From an uncultured Verrucomicrobiota bacterium (GTDB lineage: Bacteria; Verrucomicrobiota; Verrucomicrobiia; Limisphaerales; UBA1412): DNA of 64,000 bases. Both the position numbers and the translations under genes were made by a program. A model generated the notes under the pieces. That model searched no databases and had not been told where the DNA came from. It saw only the letters and a program-made list of their open reading frames with translations. Below, piece after piece: positions 17,867 through 26,566 of the stretch; within the stretch, counting starts at the first letter, position 1; the number at the start of each line of letters is the position of its first letter. The stretch lies in NCBI GenBank assembly GCA_944389455.1, contig CALXMK010000004.1:1-64000 (forward strand), read 5' to 3'.

Positions 17867-18778
17867 GTGAAAAAAGTAATTGTTACGGGAGCTAATGGAT
17901 TTCTAGGGTATAACTTATGTAAGGAGTTAACAGCAAGGGGAATAAGTGTTATTGCGTTGGTGGCTAAGGATTTTAATTATAAATATATTCAACAACTTCA
18001 TCATACTATCTGTATAGAATTTGATCTTGATAAAATATTCGAAGTGGAACAATGTCATTGCATAAAAGATATAGATGTGTTGTTTCACATGGCATGGGCT
18101 GGGGTAAATTCAGCTTGTAAAAACAATTCTGAAACCCAGGTTTCTAACATTATGTATGGATTACATGTAATGGAGTTTGCGGAACATATGGGGATTAAGA
18201 GAGTTGTAGTTCCAGGCTCTGCTTCAGAATATGCTTGTGGACAAGGGGTAATAGATGGACATGGAATGCCAGCTCCTTCAGATATGTATAGCGCTGCAAA
18301 AGTGGCTATGCGTTATGTGTGTCAAACATTTGCTAAGCAACATGGAATAGATTTAATATGGACTGCCATTACTAGCATCTATGGGCCTGGACGTAAAGAT
18401 AATAATCTAATAACTTATACTATTAGAACTCTTCTTGAGGGAGAGAAACCATGCTTCACTGGTTTAGAGCAACAGTGGGATTACTTATATGTGGACGATT
18501 TGATAAATGCATTGGTTGAGCTTGGAGAAAAGGGAATAGGAGGGAAAATATATCCAATCGGTAGTGGTAAATATCGATATTTGTCTGATTATGTAAGGAT
18601 TATTCGAGATAAGATTAATCCTTCTTTGCCTTTAGGAATAGGAGAAATACCTTATAAAAATGCGATTTTAGATAACCAAGTATTAGATATAAAAGAACTT
18701 GTTATAGATACCGGATTTGTTCCAAATTACGATTTTGAAAAAGGCATTGAGCTGACAATTAATTCATTTAGACGGTAA
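17867..18778 (+). CDS. NAD(P)-dependent sugar-nucleotide epimerase/reductase (extended SDR)
   Basis: This 303-residue protein begins at GTG with a G-x-x-G-x-x-G cofactor loop (TGANGFLGYN). It has FHMAWAG near residue 73, a serine-containing PGSASEY segment near residue 117, the catalytic YSAAK near residue 142, and SIYGPGRKD near residue 174. Next to rfbF and rfbG, it most likely reduces the 4-keto group of CDP-4-keto-6-deoxyglucose, giving a CDP-6-deoxyhexose. It could instead act as a paratose/abequose-type reductase if an rfbH lies elsewhere. The stereochemistry of the product cannot be inferred. Confidence 0.78.
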   Translation: MKKVIVTGANGFLGYNLCKELTARGISVIALVAKDFNYKYIQQLHHTICIEFDLDKIFEVEQCHCIKDIDVLFHMAWAGVNSACKNNSETQVSNIMYGLHVMEFAEHMGIKRVVVPGSASEYACGQGVIDGHGMPAPSDMYSAAKVAMRYVCQTFAKQHGIDLIWTAITSIYGPGRKDNNLITYTIRTLLEGEKPCFTGLEQQWDYLYVDDLINALVELGEKGIGGKIYPIGSGKYRYLSDYVRIIRDKINPSLPLGIGEIPYKNAILDNQVLDIKELVIDTGFVPNYDFEKGIELTINSFRR

Positions 18779-18784
18779 AATATT

Positions 18785-19855
18785 ATGAAAACAATTCTTC
18801 ATATCGCAGAGGCTTTTGGTGGTGGGATTTTGACGTTTGTTGCTAATTTAGCAAACGAGCAGTCAAGTAAATATAATGTAGTGGTAGCACATGGTATGCG
18901 ATATGAAACACATAAGGATTATAAGAGATTTTTTAAAGAGAATATCAAACTAGTCCGAGTAGAAAATTTTGATTATTTTGATCAAAAAATCAGTATTAGG
19001 AAGGAATTTGCTGCTTTAAAAGAATTACGCAGTGTAATATGCAAGGTTAAACCTGATATTATACATATGCATTCATCTCAATCAGGAGTGTTAGGAAAGC
19101 TGGCAAGTTGGAATTATAAGGTCCCAAAAGTTTATTCTCCACATGGATTTGCGTTTTTAAAGCAAGACACTGCTAAATGGAAAAAATGGGTTTACAAACT
19201 TATTGAAAAAGTATTTGCAATGGGTAATTGTACATTAGTTGCCAGTAGTAAAACAGAATTTGAAGAGGCAAGAAAGATAACACGAAAAGCCGTATTGATT
19301 AAGAATGGGATCAATACGGTAGTATTGAATCCTTATAGAGAGATTGCTATAGAGAAAAAGAGTACTGGAGTTGTTGGTATGGTTGGTAGAGCTCTTCCGC
19401 AAAAGAATCCTTCTTTTTTTAATCGTATAGCGGAAATGATGCCTCATGTGCATTTTGAGTGGATTGGGGATGGAAAATTAAGAGATGAATTGAAATCACC
19501 TAATATTCATGTGGTTGGTTGGGGACCTCGAGAAGAGGCTTTAGAATATGTTGCAAAATCAGATGTATACATCATGACATCATTATGGGAAGGAATGCCA
19601 CTTTCATTATTAGAAGCGATGTATATGGGAAAACCTTGTGTTGTGACTAATGTTGTAGGAAATCGTGATGTAATTGAAGATGGTAAAAATGGATTTATTT
19701 GTGAAACAGAAGAACAATTTGTAGAAAAAATAAATTATCTTTTAAATAATCCGACAGAGAGTGAAAAGATTGGAAAACAAGCTCAAAAGGACGTATTAGA
19801 GAAATATAATATTGAAATAATGTCAGAAGAATATAGCCGTATCTATAATTGTTGA
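18785..19855 (+). CDS. Glycosyltransferase family 4
   Basis: This 356-residue GT-B enzyme has an acceptor-side N-terminus with FGGGILTFVANLA near residue 12 and HMHSSQSGVLGKLA near residue 95. The donor-side half has GMVGRALPQKNP near residue 200, a GDG loop near residue 228, and the GT4 E-x7-E motif in WEGMPLSLLEAMYMGKP near residue 265. It lies six bases after the CDP-sugar reductase, so it may transfer that deoxysugar. It is cytosolic or peripheral at the inner membrane. Confidence 0.88.
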   Translation: MKTILHIAEAFGGGILTFVANLANEQSSKYNVVVAHGMRYETHKDYKRFFKENIKLVRVENFDYFDQKISIRKEFAALKELRSVICKVKPDIIHMHSSQSGVLGKLASWNYKVPKVYSPHGFAFLKQDTAKWKKWVYKLIEKVFAMGNCTLVASSKTEFEEARKITRKAVLIKNGINTVVLNPYREIAIEKKSTGVVGMVGRALPQKNPSFFNRIAEMMPHVHFEWIGDGKLRDELKSPNIHVVGWGPREEALEYVAKSDVYIMTSLWEGMPLSLLEAMYMGKPCVVTNVVGNRDVIEDGKNGFICETEEQFVEKINYLLNNPTESEKIGKQAQKDVLEKYNIEIMSEEYSRIYNC

Positions 19856-20038
19856 TGTGGATTTATAATTGCTTCTGTGTAGAAGAGTTGATTTTATTTA
19901 TAACCGACTAAGAAAAATAAGTTTTGTTTTAGTTGATTTAAGTATATGTAAACTGAAAATATGTTTTTATGAGAGCTTATACTAGCAGTAGAATTTTTAA
20001 GCAAATGATATCTATTCTTAAATTTTTATAACAAACAC

Positions 20039-21133
20039 ATGGAAAGAAAAGTTGCGTTGATTACCGGGGTGACCGGACAAGATGGTTCTTATTTGTCGGA
20101 ACTTTTGCTCGAAAAGGGCTATGAGGTGCATGGAACGATTAGACGTTCTTCGGTGGATTTTAGGGAGCGTATTGCTCATTTAGAGGGACATCCCGATTTT
20201 CATTTGCATTATGCCGATTTGGGGGATTCAATGAGCATCATTCAGGTGGTTGGGAAAGTTAAACCTACCGAAATTTACAATTTGGCCGCACAGAGTCACG
20301 TGTAAGTCAGTTTTGATTCACCTGAGTTTACCGCTGATGTGGATGCCACTGGGGTCCTTCGTGTTTTAGAGGCAGTGCGTCAATGTGGTTTAGCAGATAG
20401 CTGCCGCATTTATCAGGCTTCTACCTCCGAATTGTATGGCAAGGTCGAGGCGGTTCCTCAAAGTGAAACGACTCCGTTTCATCCGTATAGTCCCTATGCC
20501 GTGGCAAAACTTTATGGTTTCTGGATTATCAAGGAGTATAGGGAGGCTTATAATATGTTCTGTTGTTCAGGAATTCTCTTTAACCATGAAAGTGAGCGCC
20601 GAGGCGAAACCTTTGTTACCCGTAAGATTACGTTAGCCGCGGCTCGGATCGCACAAGGCAAACAGGAGAAACTTTATTTAGGTAATCTTTCTTCTTTGCG
20701 TGATTGGGGGTATGCCAAGGATTATGTGGAGTGTATGTGGCTTATTCTTCAGCATAAGATTCCAGAAGATTTTGTGATCGCTACCGGGGAACAGCATTCG
20801 GTGCGGGAGTTCTGTCAGTTGGCTTTTCATTACGCGGGGATTGAGCTGCGTTTTGAAGGGGATGGGGAGCATGAAAAAGGAATTGATGTTAAGACGGGGA
20901 GAGTTTTGGTGGAAGTTTCACCTGATTTTTATCGTCCGACCGACGTGGTGAACTTGTTGGGTGATCCTACCAAGGCTAAGCGCGAGTTGGGCTGGAATCC
21001 GCAGAAGACCAGCTTCGAGCAATTGGTTAAAATTATGGTTGATGCCGATATGGCTAAGGTTGCGGTAGAACGTGCGGGCGAGCGGGTGAAGTTGAATTTG
21101 GCTGAGTATCTTGAGAAGGGTGTTGTGAAGTAG
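20039..21133 (+). pseudogene. gmd: GDP-mannose 4,6-dehydratase, interrupted by one in-frame TAA
   Basis: The translation follows Gmd end to end: [22 protein letters not shown] at the NADP site, AAQSHV near residue 85, TSELYGK near residue 130, the catalytic [13 protein letters not shown] near residue 154, [10 protein letters not shown], and a C-terminus ending at 21133. The only defect is TAA at 20303-20305, where Gmd normally has the lysine of the HVKVSF motif; a single AAA-to-TAA change explains it. The same frame continues immediately. Unless read through or restarted at the GTG at 20339, no functional enzyme is made, so GDP-fucose synthesis would need another gmd. The base composition is clearly less AT-rich than the preceding 15 kb. 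Confidence 0.88.
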
Positions 21134-21138
21134 AGGGT

Positions 21139-22257
21139 ATGGCGGATATGTTGGAGCGCTCAGCTAAAATTTATGTGGCCGGTCATCGGGGATTGGTTGG
21201 ATCGGCTATCTGGAATAATCTCCTTTCCAGAGGATATCAGAATCTGGTAGGGAGAACTCATCAGGAGCTGGATTTGCTGGATGGGGGAGCGGTTAGAGAG
21301 TTCTTTGACCGTGAGAAGCCTCAGGCCGTTATTCTGGCAGCCGCTCATGTGGGCGGAATCATGGCTAATCTGACTTATCGGGCGGATTTTATTTATCAGA
21401 ATCTTCAAATCCAGCAGAATGTCATCGGGGAGAGCTGGCGTCATGGGGTTAAGAGGCTTCTTTTCCTTGGTTCGACCTGCATTTATCCTCGGGATGCCGA
21501 GCAGCCGATGCGGGAGGATTGTTTGCTGACTTCGCCTCTGGAGTATACCAATGAGCCGTATGCCATCGCCAAGATAGCCGGTCTGAAGATGTGCGAGAGT
21601 TTTAATCTGCAATATGGTACAAACTATATCGCCGTGATGCCGACTAACCTATACGGACCGAACGATAATTTCCATTTAGAGAAGAGTCATGTCCTCCCGG
21701 CTATGCTGAGGAAGTTTTATCTGGCTCGCTGCTTGAGTGATGGAGATTGGAAGGCGATCTGCCGGGATCTTGATTTGCGTCCGGTGGAGTGGGTGAATGG
21801 GAGTGCCACAAAAGAGGAGATTGAGCATAAGTTGGCCAAGTTCGGCATCCGTTCCGAGTCGGTAACCTTGTGGGGAACCGGTGCTCCTATGCGCGAGTTT
21901 CTCTGGAGTGAGGAGATGGCCGACGCCAGCGTGCATGTGCTGCTGAATGTGGATTTCGGCTCTACCTATGCAGATGCCGGAGTGAATGCGGATGGAATTC
22001 GAGAGGTTCGCAATTGTCATATCAATGTCGGAACGGGAAAAGAGATCTCGATTCGTGAATTGGCGGAGAAAATCCGTAATCAAGTCGGTTTTAAAGGAGA
22101 GATTCTCTGGGATAGCTCCAAGCCGGATGGCACTCTGCGTAAGCTGACGGATGTGAGCAAGCTGCATCAGCTGGGCTGGCATCATAAGATAGAGGTCGAT
22201 GAGGGAATCCACCGTTTGTACGAGTGGTATCTGAAAGAGGGTGCCAAAGTGGACTGA
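21139..22257 (+). CDS. fcl: GDP-L-fucose synthase
   Basis: This 372-residue epimerase/reductase converts GDP-4-keto-6-deoxymannose to GDP-L-fucose. It has the NADP loop AGHRGLVGSAI, AAAHVGGI near residue 69, FLGSTCIYP with the catalytic serine and cysteine near residue 110, Y-x-x-x-K in EPYAIAKIAGLK near residue 140, and GPNDNFHLEKSHVLPAM. It is longer than the usual 320 residues because of an insert around residues 200 to 240 (DGDWKAICRDL), as in some Bacteroidota and PVC homologues. It lies six bases after gmd with an AGAGGG-like Shine-Dalgarno. Its last 95 coding bases are repeated at 24099-24193. Confidence 0.93.
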   Translation: MADMLERSAKIYVAGHRGLVGSAIWNNLLSRGYQNLVGRTHQELDLLDGGAVREFFDREKPQAVILAAAHVGGIMANLTYRADFIYQNLQIQQNVIGESWRHGVKRLLFLGSTCIYPRDAEQPMREDCLLTSPLEYTNEPYAIAKIAGLKMCESFNLQYGTNYIAVMPTNLYGPNDNFHLEKSHVLPAMLRKFYLARCLSDGDWKAICRDLDLRPVEWVNGSATKEEIEHKLAKFGIRSESVTLWGTGAPMREFLWSEEMADASVHVLLNVDFGSTYADAGVNADGIREVRNCHINVGTGKEISIRELAEKIRNQVGFKGEILWDSSKPDGTLRKLTDVSKLHQLGWHHKIEVDEGIHRLYEWYLKEGAKVD

Positions 22258-22263
22258 GATTGC
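22163..22263 (+). repeat. 101-bp direct repeat, left copy (3' end of fcl)
   Basis: This stretch covers the last 31 codons of fcl, its TGA stop and six further bases. It is identical over 101 bases to 24099-24199. The two copies bound a 1.8-kb segment holding one DUF4062/AlbA-type gene. Restoring the end of a target gene is what an insertion by homologous or site-specific recombination at a gene 3' end would leave, but no integrase is present. Confidence 0.93.
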
Positions 22264-22366
22264 CGCTCTCCTGAGTCCGAGTAAATCTGTTTTATTATTT
22301 TTAGCGTAGGATCAGCATCGAATGATCTCATCAGAATGGCAATGCAAAAAATGATATTCAAACTTT

Positions 22367-24079
22367 TTGAGTGAGTTGGGTATTATTGATTGGCTAAGAT
22401 ATTTGCAGAGAATAGTAATCAGGGATAAAGATGTGTATGGAATAAAACGGATTAAAATATTCATAAGCAGCGTTCAGAGTGAGTTTGCTGAGGAACGGGC
22501 GATGCTTTGCCAGTATATTCGAACAGATGTATTGTTGGGTAAGTTCTTTGAGCCGTTTATCTTTGAAGAAGTTCCGGCAAATGGCTTCCCAGTCAATCAT
22601 GTGTATCTGAGAGAGGTTGAAGCTTGCGATATCTATTTGGGGTTATATTGAAACCTGTACGGATATGAAGATGAGGAGGGAATATCTCCTACAGAACGCG
22701 AATATGATTTGGCGGCAAAGTTGCACAAAAGTCGATTGATCTTTATAAAAAGTATTGATGAGGATAATCGCCATCCCAAAGAGAAGGCTCTGATAAGAAA
22801 AGTCGAACAGGATATTGTCCGCAAAACATTTGTGGATATGGATGGATTACGCACTTCGGTCTATGCTTCTCTTGTCCGGTATTTGGAAGAGAAAAAGAGA
22901 AAGAATATATCAGATGGAAACCGTTTGATGCGGCCTGCGATAATGGAGCGACATTGGAGGATTTGGATGAAGGCAAAATGAAGAATTTCATTCATATGGC
23001 CCGCTCAAAGAGAAATTTTCCTCTTTCGGTAGAAACTCCCCCCGTTTCATTGCTTACACATCTAAATTTAATTGATGATCATGGCAGAATAGCGAATGCC
23101 GCATTGCTTTTATTCGGGAAGAAACCGCAGAAGTATTTTATCTCATCCGAAATAAAGTGCGTCCAATTCTATGGGAATGTGGTTGAAAAACCGATGCCTG
23201 CTTATCAGATATACAAAGGGGATGTGTTTGAGTTGGTAGATCAGGCCACAAGTTTTGTGATGAGCCGTATAGATAACTGGGTAGGGACTCGTACAAAAGG
23301 AGAAAATGCTTCTATCCCAACCCATCCGGAATTGCCGATAGATGCGGTAAAAGAAGCTATTGTCAATGCAGTATGCCACAGGGATTATACAAGTAATGCC
23401 AGTGTACAGATTATGCTGTTTCGTAATCGGTTGGAAGTATGGAATCCAGGTACATTGCCGTATGGTCTTACTGTCCAAAAACTTCATGGACCTCATAAAT
23501 CGTTGCCTGCTAATCCATTGCTTGCTGATCCCATGTATTGGAATGGGTATATCGAAAAAGTCGGTACAGGCACAGAGGATATTATCAATAAATGCAAGGA
23601 GTATGGACTGAAGACTCCTAAATTCTGTCAGGAAGAAGATTTCAAAGTTGTTATTTGGAGAGCAAGAAATATTCAGGATAAATCGAAGCGATCCAAATCT
23701 GATCCAAATCTGATCCAAAGTGATCCAAAGTGATCCAAATAAATCAGAAGTTGCTTTGGGTGAAGGAGAAATTCAGGATAATGCAAAGCGATCCAAATCT
23801 GATCCAAATCTGATCCAAAGTGATCCAAATAAATCAGAAGTCACTTTGGGTGAAGGAGAAATTCAGGATAAGTCGGAGCGATCCAAGATTGATCCAAATG
23901 AAATAGAGGCCCTGATGAAATTAGTAAAGAAGAGTCCTTCTATTTCCAGAGCTGAACTGGCCAAGCAGCTTCATCTCAGTGAACGTCAAGTCCGCAGGAT
24001 TATAGAGCGATTGAGAGGAGAAGAGAGATTGATACGGAGGGGAGGTACAAGAGGAGAATGGATTATTCCGGAGAATTGA
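22367..24079 (+). pseudogene. DUF4062 / AlbA-type HATPase_c_4 / winged-helix protein, broken
   Basis: Reassembled, this is one protein. A DUF4062 domain opens with RIKIFISSVQSEFAEER and contains EACDIYLGLY and GISPTEREYDLA. The middle and HATPase_c_4 region of AlbA/RecG-related regulators follows (NAALLLFGKKPQKYF, LPIDAVKEAIVNAVCHRDY, WNPGTLPYGL). Then come a repetitive linker and a winged helix (SRAELAKQLHLSERQVRRIIERL). Lesions are TGA at 22649-22651, a frameshift near 22895, and a 10-bp duplication at 23711-23730 that ends the third segment at 23733. The start is uncertain (TTG 22367 or GTG 22433). Such proteins are suspected regulators or defence components. Confidence 0.8.
23671..23870 (+). 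repeat. Linker repeat: 100-bp and 90-bp units built from GATCCAAA motifs
   Basis: ATTCAGGATA recurs at 23671, 23771 and 23861, marking units of 100 and 90 bases that are otherwise nearly identical. The 90-base unit preserves frame. The first unit is longer by exactly one extra TGATCCAAAG (23711-23720 and 23721-23730 are identical), which shifts the frame. Each unit contains several GATCCAAA cores, so slippage could add or remove copies. Confidence 0.9.
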
Positions 24080-24098
24080 TTAAAAGCGCCAAGTTCTT

Positions 24099-24199
24099 TG
24101 CATCAGCTGGGCTGGCATCATAAGATAGAGGTCGATGAGGGAATCCACCGTTTGTACGAGTGGTATCTGAAAGAGGGTGCCAAAGTGGACTGAGATTGC
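24099..24199 (+). repeat. 101-bp direct repeat, right copy
   Basis: Identical to 22163-22263, including the fcl stop codon. It lies just upstream of a strong terminator at 24255, so this copy probably keeps the original downstream context of fcl while the left copy completes the present gene. Confidence 0.93.
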
Positions 24200-24254
24200 T
24201 CTTCTGATAAAATTTCAGCTAGGTTGATTCAATTTTAGATTAAAATATAGGAGG

Positions 24255-24290
24255 ATCGGGACTTCCGTTTGGAGGTTCCGATTTTTTATT
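24255..24290 (+). terminator. Rho-independent terminator of the polysaccharide locus
   Basis: A 12-bp stem (24255-24266 with 24271-24282, including two G-T pairs) and a GTTT loop are followed by a run of T. It points along + and probably ended the transcript containing fcl before the insertion. Confidence 0.8.
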
Positions 24291-24380
24291 TCTCTTTCGG
24301 TAATACCATCGCCGGCAGGCCGGTAGGGAAGCGACAGAATCTACGTTTATGCGTGAGGTGAAGGTAGTAAATATCCTTAA

Positions 24381-24493
24381 GTGCGGAAAAATGTAGCCGG
24401 TTGCACGCAATAGGTGCGGAAAAATGTGGTCTAAGTTTAAAAATAAGTGTCGAAAAATGTTGAAGAGAGGCCAAAATATATGCTAAAAAATGT
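24381..24493 (+). repeat. Four-copy 14-bp motif with exact 33-bp spacing upstream of the DUF4143 gene
   Basis: GTGCGGAAAAATGT occurs at 24381 and 24414, GTGTCGAAAAATGT at 24447, and a weaker ATGCTAAAAAATGT at 24480, always 33 bases apart, with unrelated sequence between. The last copy contains the likely start codon of the ATPase. Equal spacing of about three helical turns suggests an operator or a translated 11-residue repeat. On the - strand the array is open and reads HFS every 11 residues. Confidence 0.8.
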
Positions 24494-25793
24494 GATGGGT
24501 TCAATGAAACGAACAGTATTGCAAGAACTTATATCTTGGCGAAGCTCAGCGGACCGCAAACCTCTTATTCTGAATGGGGCTCGGCAAGTGGGCAAGACAT
24601 GGCTGCTACAGGAATTGGCCCGTACCGGTTATGCTAAAGAGGCCTATGTGATGTGTAGACACAATGCCTCGGCTGAGAGAATTTTTAAGCAGGATTATGA
24701 TGCCAAACGAATGATCCGTGCTTTAAGTGCTTTGACAGGTATTGATATTACCCCCGGAGATACTCTTATCATACTCGATGAAGTTCAGGAAATACCAGAG
24801 GCGATAGAAGCATTGAAATATTTTTGTGAGAACGTGCCGGAATATCATATCGCTGCAGCAGGTTCACTATTGGGAATTTCAATACATCAAGGAATTTCAT
24901 TTCCGGTGGGAAAAGTCAATATTGTTAATCTATATCCCATGAGCTTTGAGGAATTCCTCTTGGCAAAAGGAGAAGATCAGATGCAGATTCTTCTGAGGGA
25001 AAGCGATTATTCTGTTATCAACACCCTTCATGAAAAGTATATAGAGCTTCTGAAGCAATATTATTATACCGGGGGAATGCCTGAAGCTGTTGCAAAATTT
25101 GTTCAGACAGGGGAGCTTCAGAAGGTCAGACATATTCAGTTGAATATCCTCAAAGGCTATGAAAGCGATTTTTCAAAACATGTTCCTAAAGAACAATTAT
25201 CCCGAATACGAATGGTCTGGAAATCGATTCCTTCACAGCTATTTAAGGAGAACAAAAAATTTGTCTATGGAGCTTTGAGGAAGGGAGCGAGAGCTACTGA
25301 TTTTGAGATCTCTTTACAATGGTTGGCAGATGCCGGGCTAGTATATAAAATTCCCAGATGTTCTAAGCCGGCATTGCCTTTAGCAATCTACGAGGATTTA
25401 AAGGCGTTTAAACTTTATCTGTTCGATGTGGGATTGTTGGGAGCGATGGCAGATGTCAGTCCGGCCCAAGTGTTAATTGGAGAGAGTATTTTTAGCGAAT
25501 ACAAAGGGGGGATGAGCGAGCAATATGTGATGCAGCAGCTGATTAGCCATGGGAAGCCCCATATCTATTACTATAAAACGGATGATTCTCGCCTGGAGAT
25601 AGATTTTCTGATTCAAAAAGAGAACCGTTTGCTGCCTATAGAGGTGAAGGCTTCCGGAAACGTGCGATCCAACTCGCTAAGTCGTATGCTGAGAGAAAAT
25701 TCCGATTTAAGAGCGGTAAGATATTCCATACTGCCCTATAAAGAACAGGGGCAAATGACAAATGTTCCGCTTTACGCGGCTGGGTTTGCGTAG
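24480..25793 (+). CDS. AAA+ ATPase with C-terminal DUF4143
   Basis: This protein has about 437 residues. The P-loop is in LILNGARQVGKTWLLQEL near residue 30, Walker B in LIILDEVQEIPEAIEAL near residue 95, and a sensor-like AAAGSLLGIS near residue 125. The DUF4143 half ends in a PD-(D/E)XK-like IDFLIQKENRLLPIEVKASG near residue 395. Such orphan ATPases are common in gut anaerobes; their function is unknown. I prefer ATG 24480; ATG 24504 (MKRTVLQEL) fits the family start equally well, and GTG 24447 is less likely. Three copies of a 14-bp motif precede it and the fourth overlaps the start. Confidence 0.83.
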   Translation: MLKNVMGSMKRTVLQELISWRSSADRKPLILNGARQVGKTWLLQELARTGYAKEAYVMCRHNASAERIFKQDYDAKRMIRALSALTGIDITPGDTLIILDEVQEIPEAIEALKYFCENVPEYHIAAAGSLLGISIHQGISFPVGKVNIVNLYPMSFEEFLLAKGEDQMQILLRESDYSVINTLHEKYIELLKQYYYTGGMPEAVAKFVQTGELQKVRHIQLNILKGYESDFSKHVPKEQLSRIRMVWKSIPSQLFKENKKFVYGALRKGARATDFEISLQWLADAGLVYKIPRCSKPALPLAIYEDLKAFKLYLFDVGLLGAMADVSPAQVLIGESIFSEYKGGMSEQYVMQQLISHGKPHIYYYKTDDSRLEIDFLIQKENRLLPIEVKASGNVRSNSLSRMLRENSDLRAVRYSILPYKEQGQMTNVPLYAAGFA

Positions 25794-25904
25794 ATAATAT
25801 ATTTATTATGCTTTTAAAACATTATGTTTTGGAATCATAATAATGTCCCGGATGCGATTTATTGATAGAACAGATGCGATTGCGCGGCTAAAGGAAGTTT
25901 TAAG

Positions 25905-26561
25905 ATGGACTATTTTCTCTATGGAGATCAGGAAACGGAGTATCTTAAAAGAAAAGATAAGCGCTTGGGAGAAGTAATCGAGAAAGTCGGTTTTATTGAG
26001 AGAAAGATAGAACCGAATCTCTTCTCTTCCGTAGTGCATAATATTGTTGGCCAACAGATATCTTCCAAGGCACTGGCCACGGTGTGGAAGCGATTGAATG
26101 ATTCTCTGGGGCAAATCAATGCTGAAACGCTTGTATCTGTCGGGAGTGAAAAACTTCAATCGATGGGGATGAGCCTTAGAAAGGCAGAGTATATTGCGGA
26201 TTTTGCCCGAAAAGTACAAAAAGGGGAGTTTGATCTTCAATCTGTGGAGCGGATGTCTGACGCAGAGGCTATTGCGGCGCTTACTTCTCTAAAGGGAATC
26301 GGTGTCTGGACCGCGGAAATGATTTTATTATTCTGTTTACAGAGGGCGGATATATTCAGCTTTGACGACTTGGGGATTCAGAGAGGACTGCGTATGGTCT
26401 ATCATCACCGCACAATTGATCGAAAATTATTTGAGAAATATCGCAGACGCTACAGCCCCTATGGCAGTGTAGCGAGTCTCTATCTCTGGGCGGTGGCTGG
26501 TGGAGCAATCCCGGAGATGAAGGACTATGCACCCGCCAAGAAATTATCCAGAAAACCGTAA
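25905..26561 (+). CDS. DNA-3-methyladenine glycosylase (AlkA-like, HhH-GPD)
   Basis: This 218-residue base-excision enzyme removes alkylated bases such as 3-methyladenine. The helix-hairpin-helix is LTSLKGIGVWTAEMILLF near residue 127, and the catalytic aspartate is in FSFDDLGIQRGLRM near residue 150. VGQQISSKALATVWKRL near residue 48 is the usual substrate-pocket helix. It has a plausible AAGGAA ribosome-binding site. It ends five bases before ogt, so the two form an alkylation-repair operon. Confidence 0.9.
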   Translation: MDYFLYGDQETEYLKRKDKRLGEVIEKVGFIERKIEPNLFSSVVHNIVGQQISSKALATVWKRLNDSLGQINAETLVSVGSEKLQSMGMSLRKAEYIADFARKVQKGEFDLQSVERMSDAEAIAALTSLKGIGVWTAEMILLFCLQRADIFSFDDLGIQRGLRMVYHHRTIDRKLFEKYRRRYSPYGSVASLYLWAVAGGAIPEMKDYAPAKKLSRKP

Positions 26562-26566
26562 CTTAT

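Noticed and set aside
22264-24098. Insertion sequence or integron cassette
   Set aside because: No transposase, terminal inverted repeats, integrase or attC-like fold could be found; the bounding repeat is gene-derived.
24381-24493. CRISPR array
   Set aside because: The conserved part is only 14 bases with spacers of 19, copies degrade toward the gene start, and no cas genes are present.
24286-24504. 72-codon - strand frame with an 11-residue HFS repeat
   Set aside because: It exists because the 33-bp array is a multiple of three; no start signal supports translation, so it is noted only in the array entry.
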